64,000 bases of DNA from Sphaerosporella brunnea (Eukaryota; Ascomycota; Pezizomycetes; Pezizales; Pyronemataceae), in contig VXIS01000005.1 in NCBI GenBank assembly GCA_008704415.1, positions 124,001 through 188,000 of the forward strand, in the 5' to 3' direction. The notes below the pieces were generated by a model. That model was not told the DNA's origin, made no database searches, and saw only the letters and a program-made list of their open reading frames with translations. The number at the start of each line of letters is the position of its first letter. Within the stretch, counting starts at the first letter, position 1. Made by a program: the position numbers and the translations under genes. Shown in pieces: positions 1 through 10,362 of the stretch.

Positions 1-1946
1 CCCATCTTTGCGAACGCAGCAGGATTTGGCCAACCCTTTCCGATGCCAAACCCAGTCTTTCCTGGCGTTGTGCCAGGGTCCTTTTCAAGGAACCGCTTCA
101 TACCTTCGCACTCTGCTAGTCCCCGTTCGTGGAGCGCGTCGTTGAGATATCCTTCCAGATGAAGACGTAGCGACGCTAACGTCTCTCCTCGCCAGTTGGG
201 AGGCTCGGCGTGGTGTCTTCGGAAAGTTTCAGCACCACTAATGGCAGCGATGCGCTTGAGTACCTCATGCAAGTTCTCAATGTCCGTGTATTTGCGCACT
301 ACGACCCAACCTGGCATTGATGGGGATGCGGGCTCTATTTGCAGTAGGTACTCTGCAGAGGTTGGTTTGGAGCGCATAGCCTTTGTATCAGGCGTTACTG
401 AGTACGGGTTGTTGACAGCAGGCGGCGTGAGATCCGACAAGGAGATATGTGCTCTGTGCAGAGTCTGTTCGCGGGGCGTTTGCACGAGTTGGTTGAAGGA
501 GGTAAACTGGTGCTCTTCAGCAGACGGAGGAGTTGGTGGTGGTGGTGCTTGTTGAGGATTTTTTCTCTCATATCCGTTGTCCATTGAAAAACTGCTACGT
601 TCGGTGCCGTTGGCATTGCTCGTGACGCTCACATCCGTACTGGATAGCCGTTTCCGCTCATGTTCCTCCTCCACAATCATTCTGTTCATCTCCTTCGCCT
701 CCTCTAAGGCTCGCGACATTTCTTCTTCTGCCCGAGTGGGCTGCTTGGTTGGTGTTGGCCCTTGACTGGCAGCAGCTGTAGCTTCGCCAATGTCAATCTT
801 CTGCAGGACCTCAGGCTGCGTGTCTACGTCAAGGAGGTAAACAAGCCAGTCATTGATCCAGTCCGGGTGTGAACACTTGTCCACCGTCATTTCTAGAACC
901 ACACCAGCAAAAATCTCGGTCAAGAATGTGCGGACTGGTTCGAAGTCAAGCACATCCTTTCCAAAGAAGCTCCGTAGAACATCGTCAGCGGCCATGCGCA
1001 GTTTACGTTTCTGAAGATCGCGATCAAGAAGTTGCGCAAGCGCGGAGGAAGGCGACTCTTCCATGTAGTTTTCGACTGTGGTTTGTTGTGTCGCGGCGAG
1101 CTCGCGGAGGAAGACGATAAAGGTGTTGCTCGCCGACATTAGGAAAAGCAGGAACGTATCGGCACCACGCTTGCTGGCGATACGGTGGTACATCGCGAGA
1201 AGAGCGTTCGTAACGACATTACGGCAGGAGCCGGGGAAATTGTTCTCCGCGGGTAGCAGAGGTGAATACCACGACCTGCAGGTTGTCCTCGAAGTCAGCG
1301 TCTTGCCGCTGGGACCAGAGTGCAAGATGGATACCGAACGTAGTCGCGCACAATTGCATCCACGAGTTCCTCCATCGCCTTTGCCGTTTCTGGTGGAAGC
1401 GATGAGAAGTCTGCTTTTGTTGACGATGTCTGTTGCGATTTTGCGATCAGAATTCCCCGTGGCCCACAGAAACTACTACAATGGACGAACCTTCACAAGG
1501 ACGGCATCGTCTCCAGCCTCCTCGCCAGCAGCTCGCTTTCGCGCTTCTAGCCAGTCGTGGAACTCTACACTGAATACGCTCCCGTCCTTTTTCGCGTGCG
1601 CCAGGTTCAAGCTCGCATGTCCGACCGCACCGACGACAACACCGACAAACAGCAATCCGAGCTTGCCAAGGACAGCATACAAAACCACGGCACCGCCAAT
1701 TGATATCGCAATCAATTGCTCCGGCGGCGCAGCAGATAGATACTCGATCACCTTGTTTGCGAGTTCTGCTGCCGCGTTTGGAGTCGTGATTGGTGTTGAG
1801 CCTGTCGTCGCAGAGGTGCCTCCGTCGCCGTCGTTTTCAGACTGCATTTGCGCGCTCGAGATGGATATCACAGGCGAGTCTAGAGTTTCGGAGGCTTGGG
1901 GGACCGCCGGCGATGGTGGAGATGATGGCCGATCGTCTTCGTGCAT
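1..1946 (-). CDS. PXA-PX domain membrane protein (sorting-nexin-like), 3' end cut by window edge
   Basis: Exons 1946-1491, 1429-1335 and 1275-1, joined in frame, give about 608 residues with the C terminus missing. Introns are 61 and 59 bp with GT and AG ends. Residues about 77-110 form a hydrophobic membrane segment. The PXA domain follows: the VRDYVRSWYSPL stretch is split by intron 2, then LAMYHRIASKRGADTFL. A charged linker rich in Glu and Pro leads to a C-terminal PX-like region (about residues 490-600) with WVVVRKYTDIENLHEVLKRI. In this family (Mdm1, SNX13/14/25, fungal PXA proteins) PXA helps membrane or lipid association and PX binds phosphoinositides, at endosomal, ER or vacuolar contact sites. 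No RGS domain is visible between PXA and PX, so it is not a standard Mdm1. The start ATG at 1946 is the first in frame and precedes a low-complexity Ser/Pro tail. Confidence 0.85.
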
Positions 1947-2240
1947 CTTGTGAAAGGATATGGTGGTTTTTGGTCGTTCTGGAATTGGCCAGCTCTCTCA
2001 AGCTCTAACCCCTGCAGGTCCTCATCGCCAAAAAGCTTGGGCGATGGCACGCGACGAAATATTGTGATGCATTGAATGTCACGCCAATCCCCTTTTTTAA
2101 TGAAAATCTCGGTGCTAAAACGGTTTGGCATACAAAATTAGTTTAAGGAGTGAGCCTGTGTACTCCTTATGGCTGTGCGAGTATTGTACTAGTACTGTAA
2201 AGTGATGAGGATGAGATGCGGGCTCCAAAACAAGCATAAC

Positions 2241-2660
2241 TACAGTCGGGGAACTTTGTTGACGAGATGCGCCGATGCCTTACAACGAGAAAACAGAGCC
2301 AGAACGCCGGAAAAAAAAAAAAAAAAACACCTTCGTCTCCAATACGGCTTTTACCCGGTAAGCCACACTATCGATGATATCCACCTTGTCCCAATCAAGC
2401 TCCTCCCACGACCGCTGTGCCAGCTCTATGAACTCCTCCTCAGTGTGGGCGCGAGTAGAGGGGTTGCTCATCTTCGAAACAATCTTGGCGTCAAGGAGCG
2501 GCCAGACATTCTCGATAGGGTTGAGGTCAGGGGAGCTTGGAGGCCACTCAAGGCGAGTGAGGCTGCTTTGCTTGGATGTACTACCGCATTTTCTCGCGAG
2601 TGAGGGACGTGGCTCAGTGACTTCGCCACACCTCCAGCCACGCGAGACTCTGCGGTATAC
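2241..2660 (-). mobile_element. Tc1/mariner transposase remnant
   Basis: Read on the minus strand from about 2570 to 2330, one frame gives the conserved catalytic end of a Tc1/mariner DDE transposase: LEWPPSSPDLNPIENVWPLL, then a helix-rich tail with ELAQRSWEELDWDKV. The Glu of NPIE is the third catalytic acid in DD34E enzymes. The tail runs into a poly-T block (A17 on the plus strand, 2311-2327) and is lost. Upstream of the motif the likely frame changes near 2590-2640, so the N-terminal two thirds are absent or frame-broken. At 2241 the plus strand reads TA then CAGTCGGGGAACTTTG, which looks like a Tc1-type terminal repeat next to a TA target. The opposite end was not found. This is a dead fragment. 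Confidence 0.75.
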
Positions 2661-4073
2661 ATAAATTCGACTTCAAATGTGATTAATTCTACAGCACCCT
2701 AAAAGACGTGTGGCTTAGCATTAGTGCTCGCCGCTCAAACGTCCCTCAGTTTCTAACCCTTCAAGCACGCTGTTGGATCTATCTGCCCGCATAAACACAT
2801 GTTTGGCAAGCACTGAATTCTTCTGGAGCATATGGTAGATTGAACTATAGTGAACACAATTAAGAGGGTATAAATGCCAATACGGTGGAATCTGTATTTT
2901 TCTGGTTTTCTGTGCACATCATAGCGCTGTTCCGCTGCGCTTATTTTCGGAACTTCCCTACCCGAGTAGTGTTAGGAAGTCTGTCCGCCACCAATCGGCA
3001 CATACATACGCGCCGCAACATCGATATCGACATCAACAGCCGCCGGTGGGGGTCCGACAAGATCTCGATACGGATGCGGCGTAATGTTGGGCCAGGCGAG
3101 TCATCGCATCAAACTTGTTCATGCGGTGGGTGCCTTGCAGGGTATCACAAAACCAGCCCAGCCGCGTTTGCAAACCGTCTGCGCAGCGGAGAAAAGGGGA
3201 AGCTCGTGTGTGCGATGCTTGATGATACCATCAACAAGCAAAAGAACAGTGGGGTTTTAGATAGAGTTGATGCATCCAAAGTTGATATGTAGAGAGGGAC
3301 GACCATGCATGCAAGACAGACCTACGTCACGTTGTTTCCCCGTGTAACATCGACGTCTGCGCGCACGGAGGACTGGCATGAATCTCCGAGTGATATGACA
3401 GTGCTGCTACAAATCAAGTGACTCATTAATATCGATGGCTCACAACCCTTTCAAGGATCTTGCTTGCAAAGTATCGTCGCTGCGCCTGAGCGCCAAGCCC
3501 CCCAAAAGCAGGTTTGCAAGCTGCAACCGTCTGCATCGCCAGCCGAAAATCACAACACCCCCCTCGCCGCCCATCAACACAAGGCTGCACCCCCAAAAAC
3601 CAAAGGGCAAAAATACTCTCCCTCCTCGTCATCAACTTTCCGCCGCGCATACACACGCAGCAGCGCACTCAAAGCGTGTGCCTCTCCTGCCCGCCCTTAA
3701 TCTCAGCATTCACCACGCGACGCACAGCCCGCTCGCACAGCAACAAAAAAAAGACCTACCGAATGCTAAAACCCGGTCCACCTGCCCTTTACTAGCTTCT
3801 TGCAACCTTAGTGCTCCCATAACTCGCTCGCTCCGGCTGTCCTGGCGCGAAGGCGTTTAACCCGCCGCCAAACCCTCCCAAGACTTCGCTTTCGCGTTAT
3901 CCCTGAACCCCACCCCATCCCGCACGCACACTATCTCACGCGTATTCACAACAAACCTCGCGAATCGCGATAAAAGCCCCAGCCCCCGCGAAACGCAAAA
4001 ACAACCACGCGATCTTTTATCACAACCCTATTCCACCTCGCCAAATTCATCGTGTTCCGAGCTATCTGAACCC
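2661..4073. other. Intergenic, no supported gene
   Basis: There are short open frames on both strands (for example 2885-3292 and 3435-3860, plus). None shows domain-like composition, a splice pattern or a recognisable motif. The last few hundred bases are C-rich on the plus strand and probably hold the promoter and 5' UTR of the F-box-like gene. Confidence 0.5.
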
Positions 4074-5665
4074 ATGCATCCTCCGACACCCAAACGCACT
4101 CCGTCTCCGTCTCACGAGGACGATGATTCGTCGTCTGCTCATCAGCACAAGCGTCAACGCACCGATGACGGCTCTTCTGCTTCACTACCGCGAAATCGTT
4201 CCCCCGCCCCACTGACCCCTCCAAGATCGTTGCAAACCTCGCCTGTTCCTGATTCGCCGGCACCTCTAAAGTCCGGCGCGAACTTTGATTGCCTGCCGCA
4301 AGAGATAAAGCAGAAAATTATTCTCAACTTTGTCGATTCAATCTTGCCCCACCTTTCCCGGATTGGCGACTACAGATGGGTCGGACCTGATCCCCGAGTG
4401 TTAAACGGAAATCTCCGACAGCTTCTCAATCGTCGCAGAATTCTCACCCTCTACTCAACTGTCAGCCGATTCTGGTATACCTGTCTGCAGCATTTACTGC
4501 TACAGGGCCCGCGTGTGGTCGTCAGCGCGGGTGAGTTGAGTAAGTGGGCCGGCAACGAGCACCAGATTCCGGGAAAGGTGGTCTTAAGGTCCGCTTGCAA
4601 CCATGAGTCCAATTATAATGCGTGGCAACTGGAATGTCGGCCGCGCGATGCCTGGCAGCCTCAAAGAGAGAAGATAAAGAGGTTTGCCGCTGCGGAAGTC
4701 ACCGAGATCATTTGTTGGATGACTTCCCTCCCATGGAGGAATGACAACAGCGAAGCCCTGCAGAGGTGGCCGCGCTGGTACCTGTTGGATTGTATGCGTT
4801 ATGATCTCGAGGATATGAAGGTCAAGAAGTTGGCCGTCATCGCCGGGCATCAAGGTAGACATCTTCGGTTTCTTGCTCTTCTGATCTAACCTGTCCATCA
4901 GCAACTCTAGCCGATACTCTGAATTCCACTATTCCCAACTCATCGCGCATCACTCATCTGCACTTTGAAGTTCATCACCCAGCTTGCTTGGTCCGGCCAT
5001 CGGATGACAAATTTGAGAATATTTATCGCCATTGCCCCGATTCGCGGCATCTCTGTCCGCGACTGTTCATGCACAGAGATACGCTAGAATCACTCACGCT
5101 CCGAAATGTCGCTGTGTGTGCGTCACTCGAGCCAAGCGCGTTTCCAAAGCTGAAGAATCTCCGGCTCTTCTGGGTCAACAATTGGCCTGGTTTATGCCGT
5201 GATCACTATAACGACCCGATGACGCCGTACTATAGCAACTCGGCGAGATTTGAGGTCGATGCTTTCCGCTGGGAGATGGCCAAACTTCTCTATATCAAAC
5301 CGCAGGCGAGGGTCCTCGCATGTGTGGCGTATGACATTCTGGCGCAGAACGGCGAGTGGATTTCCGAACACCGCCTGCTGGTCGATTCCAGCTCCAGTAC
5401 GTACCAGGAACAGCAGGAAAGCACATACTGGGACTGGCTCACTGCAGGCTCGCTTCTTTCGATTCCCGTGGATGACGAGGAGGATTTTAGTGAATATGAG
5501 CACGATTGGGTAGACGATGAGGAAGAAGAGGAGGAGGTTCCAGAAGAGCAGGAGAACGGAACGGTCCGGGCGACGCCACGCGTCGTCGCTGGCAGCGAAC
5601 GAAAAATAGCTCCAGCGCCACCGCGGATTGTGACACCGGCGTATAGGCCGATGAAGATTCGGTAG
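4074..5665 (+). CDS. F-box-like / leucine-rich hypothetical protein
   Basis: Exons 4074-4854 and 4902-5665 join in frame across a 47-bp intron (donor GTAGAC, acceptor CATCAG) and encode 514 residues. The N terminus (1-75) is Ser/Pro-rich with a basic KRQRTD patch. Residues about 75-145 begin FDCLPQEIKQKII and continue to LYSTVSRFWYTCLQHLLL, which fits a divergent F-box helix set (LP..I...I, then W/F..C). F-box proteins of this layout recruit substrates to SCF ubiquitin ligases through Skp1. The middle contains leucine-rich strand-like elements such as LESLTLRNV and FPKLKNLRLFWV, as in fungal F-box/LRR proteins. A run of Glu/Asp (about residues 440-455) precedes a basic tail. The F-box call rests on pattern only, and a hypothetical fungal-specific protein is the alternative. 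Confidence 0.6.
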
Positions 5666-6338
5666 CTGAGGGTGGGGGTATTTGATTGTTCTGATGGGTA
5701 TGCGTTGTGCGGATGGAGTTGTGGCGTGTAGGTGTTTGAGTTTTCCTGCGATTTCTGCTCCTTTTTTCCTTGCAGGCTTGCTGTTAGTCGACGGTGCTTA
5801 GCGATTGTGGTGGCGGCGGGAACCTGTCTTGGTCCTTTGTCCTGTGTACGGGGGTGCACTTGCCCAGCGTCGAAGTGTCGAGACTCGAGTATTGTTGCGT
5901 ACCTGCAATAGGGTTGTGGCTTTTCACTGCTTTCAGTGCTCAGACGGCGATGCAATTCGGGCAGTCAGTGACGAGAGAGTGTCAGAAACATGCATCGGAA
6001 ATAGGCATCGTGGGTGGTCTGTCAAAACTGAGCGCAGCAGATAGCACCGGTAGGCTCGGGAAGCGACAAGGCAAAGTCGGCGGCCTCCGTTGAGATGAGA
6101 TGTGCATCCCCTCAGTTAGGATGGACGCAGGAGTGGCGGGTGACACGCTGTTGCATACATACACACCTAGGCGCATACATACAGACCCTTCTTCTTCCTA
6201 GCTACTGGTCAACTCATAAGTCCCGCAAGCCTCCCTCTCTGTCTCTCTTCCTCTCTTTCTCAAGCTTTGAAAGCTACCAATTCGTGTTATCCCCTTACAA
6301 ACTGCCTATTCTTGACCTTATTGACCCTATCGAACTCA
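5666..6338. other. Intergenic between the F-box-like gene and the allantoicase remnant
   Basis: No coding potential is seen. A pyrimidine-rich stretch (about 6200-6300, many CTCT steps) directly precedes the old allantoicase start and looks like a fungal CT-rich promoter or 5' UTR. Confidence 0.5.
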
Positions 6339-7474
6339 ATGGCACATATCGAGCGAATCGACGAATCCAAGGCCCAGGAAACCTTCGGAACCTCCTGCGT
6401 CGGTAAGGAAAATGAGCACGTGTCCCCTTCATCCGCAACCAACAAAATGACTCACCCTGTGGGTCTATAAAATAGACCTGATCAGCTCGGCGCTCGGCGG
6501 CCAAGTGCTCTCCTTCACCGACCAATTTTTTGCCGACGCCGCAAACCTCATCAATCCGGCAGCACCGATCCGGAAGCCCGGGTACTTTGTCGAGACGGGA
6601 GCGTGGTACGACGGCTGGGAGACGCGGCGGCACAATCGCGAGCCTGCAGACTGGGTGATCGTCAAGCTCGGGGTGCCATCGGGGAAAGTGCACGGTGTAG
6701 AAATCGACACAGCGTTCTTTAGCGGGAACCACGCGCCGGCAGTCAGTGTAGAGGGCGTATTCCTGGAGGGCCGGAACAGGATACCGTGTGGGAGACGATT
6801 CTTCCTCGGCAGGAGTGCGGGCCTAGTCAGCGCCGTGTGGCGGTTGCCAGAGCCTACCAAAGATGCCTGTTCCCACGTCAGACTGAACATGTACCCCGAC
6901 GGTGGAATCGCCAGGTTCAGATTGTTTGGAACCGTCGTGCCCGTCTTCCCCACTGATCCGGAGAGCATCATCGATCTGGCGCATGTGGCGAATGGTGGTC
7001 TCGCCGTCAGCTGCTCTGACCAGCACTTTGGCACCAGGCACAATCTGCTCCTTCCTGGCAGGGGGAATAATATGGGCGGCGGTTAAGTAGTCGTGTTGCG
7101 GGCCATGTCGACTGGACTGTTGTCAAGCTGGTTTGCCACCCACCCCCATCCTCGTCCAGGAGTCGCGCTGACGAGCCGGATGCTCAGGGATCCAAGGGTT
7201 ACATCGAAGAGGTAATCGCGAACACGCTACACTTCCGCGGGAACTTCCCGCAGGCAATTGAGGTGTATGCAATCAATCGCGACGAGCATGAAGATGCACG
7301 CTGGGAACTGATTGTGCCCAGGTCGCTGGCGCAAAGGATACGGAACATGCGTTCCCGTCCACGATGCTGCAGAACACCCAGGACAAGATGGTGAGCCATG
7401 TGAAGCTGGTTATCATCCCCGATGGTGGCGTAAAGAGGTTGAGAGTGTTTGGGAAGAGAGCGCTGAAGGCGTAG
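6339..7474 (+). pseudogene. alc: Allantoicase pseudogene (frameshifted)
   Basis: The start ATG at 6339 opens a 64-nt exon (6339-6402). After an intron (6403-6475) the frame continues with DLISSALGGQVLSFTDQFFA, the hallmark start of allantoicase, which cleaves allantoate to ureidoglycolate and urea in purine catabolism. Both allantoicase repeats are present. The first includes WYDGWETRRH and SHVRLNMYPDGGIARFRL, followed by IDLAHVANGGLAVSCSDQHF. The second repeat is broken. Expected residues WETILPRQECGPSQ lie in another frame at about 6775-6835. About 11 nt are missing near 7080, where a TAA follows NMGGG. A further shift falls near 7325-7335. A second intron (7131-7187) is still recognisable. 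The last frame ends KRLRVFGKRALKA at a TAG (7472-7474). Lesions are indels, not C-to-T changes, so this is ordinary decay rather than RIP. Sequencing error cannot explain four separate events easily. Confidence 0.88.
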
Positions 7475-7955
7475 TCTACAAGTAGTGTGATATCAAGGTG
7501 CAACACCACAGAAGATCCAACGGCACAAGGCGTTAAATGACATAGCACTAGCACCGAATCTGCGGACTGGGTAGGGCGAATTGCCCTGCCGGGTACGGGA
7601 TTTGTGAGATCGCTATGGAGCCTGAGTGGACAGCGGACCTAGAGGCTGTGTGCCCGGGGGTGTCCAAGGCGACAGGTTACCGTTGTGTGGTCGTTGAGTG
7701 ATCGTTAGGTGGCAATCCTCAACTCCATGAACTTCTTCTCGGTCTGTGTCCCCTCGTTTTGCCTTGGCCAAGTCGCAAGAATGCCCTGCTTCGCCTAGGG
7801 TTTCCGGGCCTTGACTTTTTGAGGGGAATAGAATACTTCAAAATTTACAATCGTGGCCGTAAAACGCAGTGGCCATCCACACCTTCCAAAAAAACACCAC
7901 TATCAACAAAAATAGACCCTAGAAACAAGGCAAAAAATTTTGGCCTTAAGAACAG
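7475..7955. other. Intergenic, nothing recognised
   Basis: No open frame or repeat of note is seen between the allantoicase remnant and the tRNA gene. Confidence 0.5.
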
Positions 7956-8041
7956 AGGTCTCACTGGGAGTCGAACCCAGGTCCCCGGAAGATCTTTAGC
8001 ACGATCAAAATCCGATGTGCTAACCGTTACACCATGTGACC
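7956..8041 (-). tRNA. trnQ-UUG: tRNA-Gln (UUG) with a 14-nt intron
   Basis: On the minus strand the acceptor stem GGTCACA pairs with TGAGACC with one A-A mismatch at pair 5. The D arm is GTGT-AACGGTTA-GCAC. The anticodon stem TCGGA pairs with TCCGG, the loop reads TTTTGA with anticodon TTG, and the T arm is CTGGG-TTCGACT-CCCAG. About 14 nt sit between position 37 and the 3' half of the anticodon loop, the usual place of a nuclear tRNA intron. The discriminator base is T. Internal A and B boxes are therefore both present, and RNA polymerase III transcription is expected. Confidence 0.88.
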
Positions 8042-8394
8042 TTGTTGAACTTTTCCTTGCTTTTTTTCATCGTATCGCACTATTCATGCAAAGATCCAAT
8101 TCATAAGGGAGCAAATTTGGGGCTTTGATCTGCGAAGATGGACGCTGGGTGATTCTTTCATGGGTGAGGGGTGTTTTGACAGTACGAGTGTAACTGCGGA
8201 TGGCAAGGGAGAACAGACAGGGGTTATTTTCACAGTACAGCACTCTCACCTCCTCCTTCAAGCAATGTATGGGTCTCTTCTCATAACTGAGTCTCTGTGG
8301 TAATCTCAGCCGCTTCGACCACATGATATGTAGTACGACTGGAAACCGCACTCTCCAATGGATCTATCTGCTCTACCTTGGTTCTAAAGCACAT
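8042..8394. other. Intergenic between tRNA-Gln and the ferric-reductase-like gene
   Basis: No gene is seen. The segment lies upstream (5') of the minus-strand tRNA and downstream (3') of the minus-strand oxidoreductase-like gene. It contains a short T-run (8061-8067). Confidence 0.45.
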
Positions 8395-8692
8395 TCAACC
8401 CCAACCAAACTGCTCGCAGTGCAGGGTGATACTTGGTCCCGTAAGCGTAATGTTATCAGCCAGTCCGCAAGCCCCCACGGCTACTACATCGTTCGGCTGC
8501 GCGCCCTTCGCAATCGTGCCCACGATCGCGGTGATGTCTGGGCGGCCGGGCTTAGAGTTCACTTTGACGCGGGCCCGGGTGCTGGCGCTGAGCTTGATTT
8601 CTTTTGCGAGGCCGGCTTCGAGGTCTTTTTCTTTTGCGGCGGCGGCGGCTAGGTCCTTGCCGGATGCGAGTGACGAGGCGGTATACGAAGCT

Positions 8693-8748
<56 letters not shown>

Positions 8749-10362
8749 TGCGTCTTGTTCCAGGTAGAGAGAGCGTCGGGCTTCTGCTTCTTGCTCGGTC
8801 TTTCCTTCGAGCGTTTGGCTGGTTGCGATTGGATCCGTGGAGGACGTGATGTAGACGCTCATGTTGACGATGGCCGAATGCTTCAGCGCTTCCAGCTCGT
8901 CTTCGTACCAGGTTAATTGTCCTTTCAGGTAGGTCTGTTAGATGATGATGGGTGATGGCGATGCATGGGGGGGCTTACTCTCGTCCTTGATCACCCAGAT
9001 AGCCTCGACCTGCGTAACCGTGCACCTTCCGGCATTTCTGGCAATGTCCATAGCGATGGGAAACAAAAACGCAGCACCACTTCCTCCCGCAAAAAGTACG
9101 AGCTTGTTCACGAGCTTGAAGTCCGGCACAGCGCCATACGGCCCGTCAATCGCGGCTCTCAGCACCGAGCGCGGGTGTTGGATGGAGTAGGTGTGCAGAT
9201 CGAAGGTGAAGCCCGTCTGCGCGCGGACCACAAACTCGACGTTCGACGCCGACGAAATCGTGAACGGATGTGACTGGAACCATCGGATGGCTGGGATGCG
9301 GACAAAAGCGTGCGATCCCGGCGTGAAACTCATAGGTTTGTTGAAGACCAGCTTCGTCGCCAGACCCGGAAGGGGGGTGATGGTGACCGTGGTGTTCCAG
9401 CTATAGTAAAGGCTACGGAGTGTACGCAGCAGCCGGTCAAAGCACCAAAACGCTCCAATAGCATACAGTATCTGGTTGTATTTCTCTGGATGGTGAAGGC
9501 CGAGAAACACTACTACAAGCACAAACATGGTGAGGTGGATTATTTAAAAGCACTCGTAGAAACGCTTGCGGAAATACTGGAAGGACGATAGCATGATAAT
9601 GTTGAATGCCGAATATGCAATGAACCCGTTCACTTGCGGGTGCTTCCGTAAAGCCTCTAGGCCGCTTGATCTCGTTAGAGTGATGGAATATGTTCTATGA
9701 CCATTAACAAAGCGGTCCCACATGCTACACCTCCCACTGGGCAGCTCACATCGAATGTATACTGGCAAAGAACCACGTGGTACGGCCTACCCAACGGTGT
9801 AGAACGTTGAGTCTTTCGTGAGAGTACCCCGTCAAAAACGCCAGCGGTGAATTCATCATGGAAAGAAAAAAAGCCAGAACTAGGTTGCAAAGTGCCATCC
9901 TAGGTAACGTCAGACAGTACCTCCTGAAGAGCTACCCCACGCAAACACATACCACCCAGCTCTTTTGGTGAATAGAGAATACGGGCTTGCTCCCGAGAAG
10001 CTCATGTCCCAGAACTGAAACACGGCATTCAAGCCAAGATATACAAGAACAAGCAACAAGTGGCCGCCGGATGTGAATTTGGCTATCTTCCGAAGGAATA
10101 CTCGGCGGTATGCTCTGTGGGAACCGTGAGACATGGCACCGAAACTAACTAACAGCAGAAGGAATCCAATGACATACCTAAATGGGGCCGCAATCACTTT
10201 TCCTAATGTCCCACGGGAGCTGAGACGAAGTTGTAGATACGTCCTTCCGAAGTGCATCAAGGTAAACAACAGGATAAGACCGGCGAAGGAATAGGCAAAG
10301 AGGCTTGCCATATACACACACTTCGCCGTCAATAAGGAAGAACGTTTCGGGCCTGAGGCCAT
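8395..10362 (-). pseudogene. Ferric reductase-like transmembrane protein with in-frame stop
   Basis: Exons 10362-9953, 9899-9750, about 9664-8979 and 8921-8395 share one reading frame. It encodes a FRE/NOX-type oxidoreductase: several N-terminal membrane helices, a heme-binding helix with ERLNVLHRWVGR and IHS, a second helix with IIH and GLHHP, an FAD-binding part with SHPFTISS, an NAD-binding part with DGPYGAVPD and LFAGGSGAAFLFP, and the usual end LHCEQFGW. These enzymes reduce ferric iron at the plasma membrane for uptake. After FRKRFYECF the frame has TAA (9546-9544) and then resumes with IIHLTMFVLVVV, so one nonsense change interrupts the second heme helix. The conserved residue there is usually Leu, so TTA to TAA is the simplest change. 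All splice sites are intact. The decay is recent, or readthrough or assembly error is possible. The acceptor of intron 2 may be 9671 or 9665. Confidence 0.82.
8695..8748 (-). repeat. (CAT)18 microsatellite coding for 18 histidines
   Basis: Eighteen uninterrupted ATG units on the plus strand read as CAT on the minus strand and encode an 18-residue polyhistidine run. It falls in the C-terminal NADH-binding half of the ferric-reductase-like gene, in a loop before the last NAD-binding strand. Confidence 0.97.

Noticed and set aside
1078..1953. 291-residue plus-strand open frame
   Set aside because: It is antisense to the PXA domain exons, whose frame, introns and motifs are clear.
3435..3860. 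141-residue plus-strand frame upstream of the F-box-like gene
   Set aside because: Low-complexity Pro/Ser/His composition typical of a C-rich leader; overlapping frames look the same.
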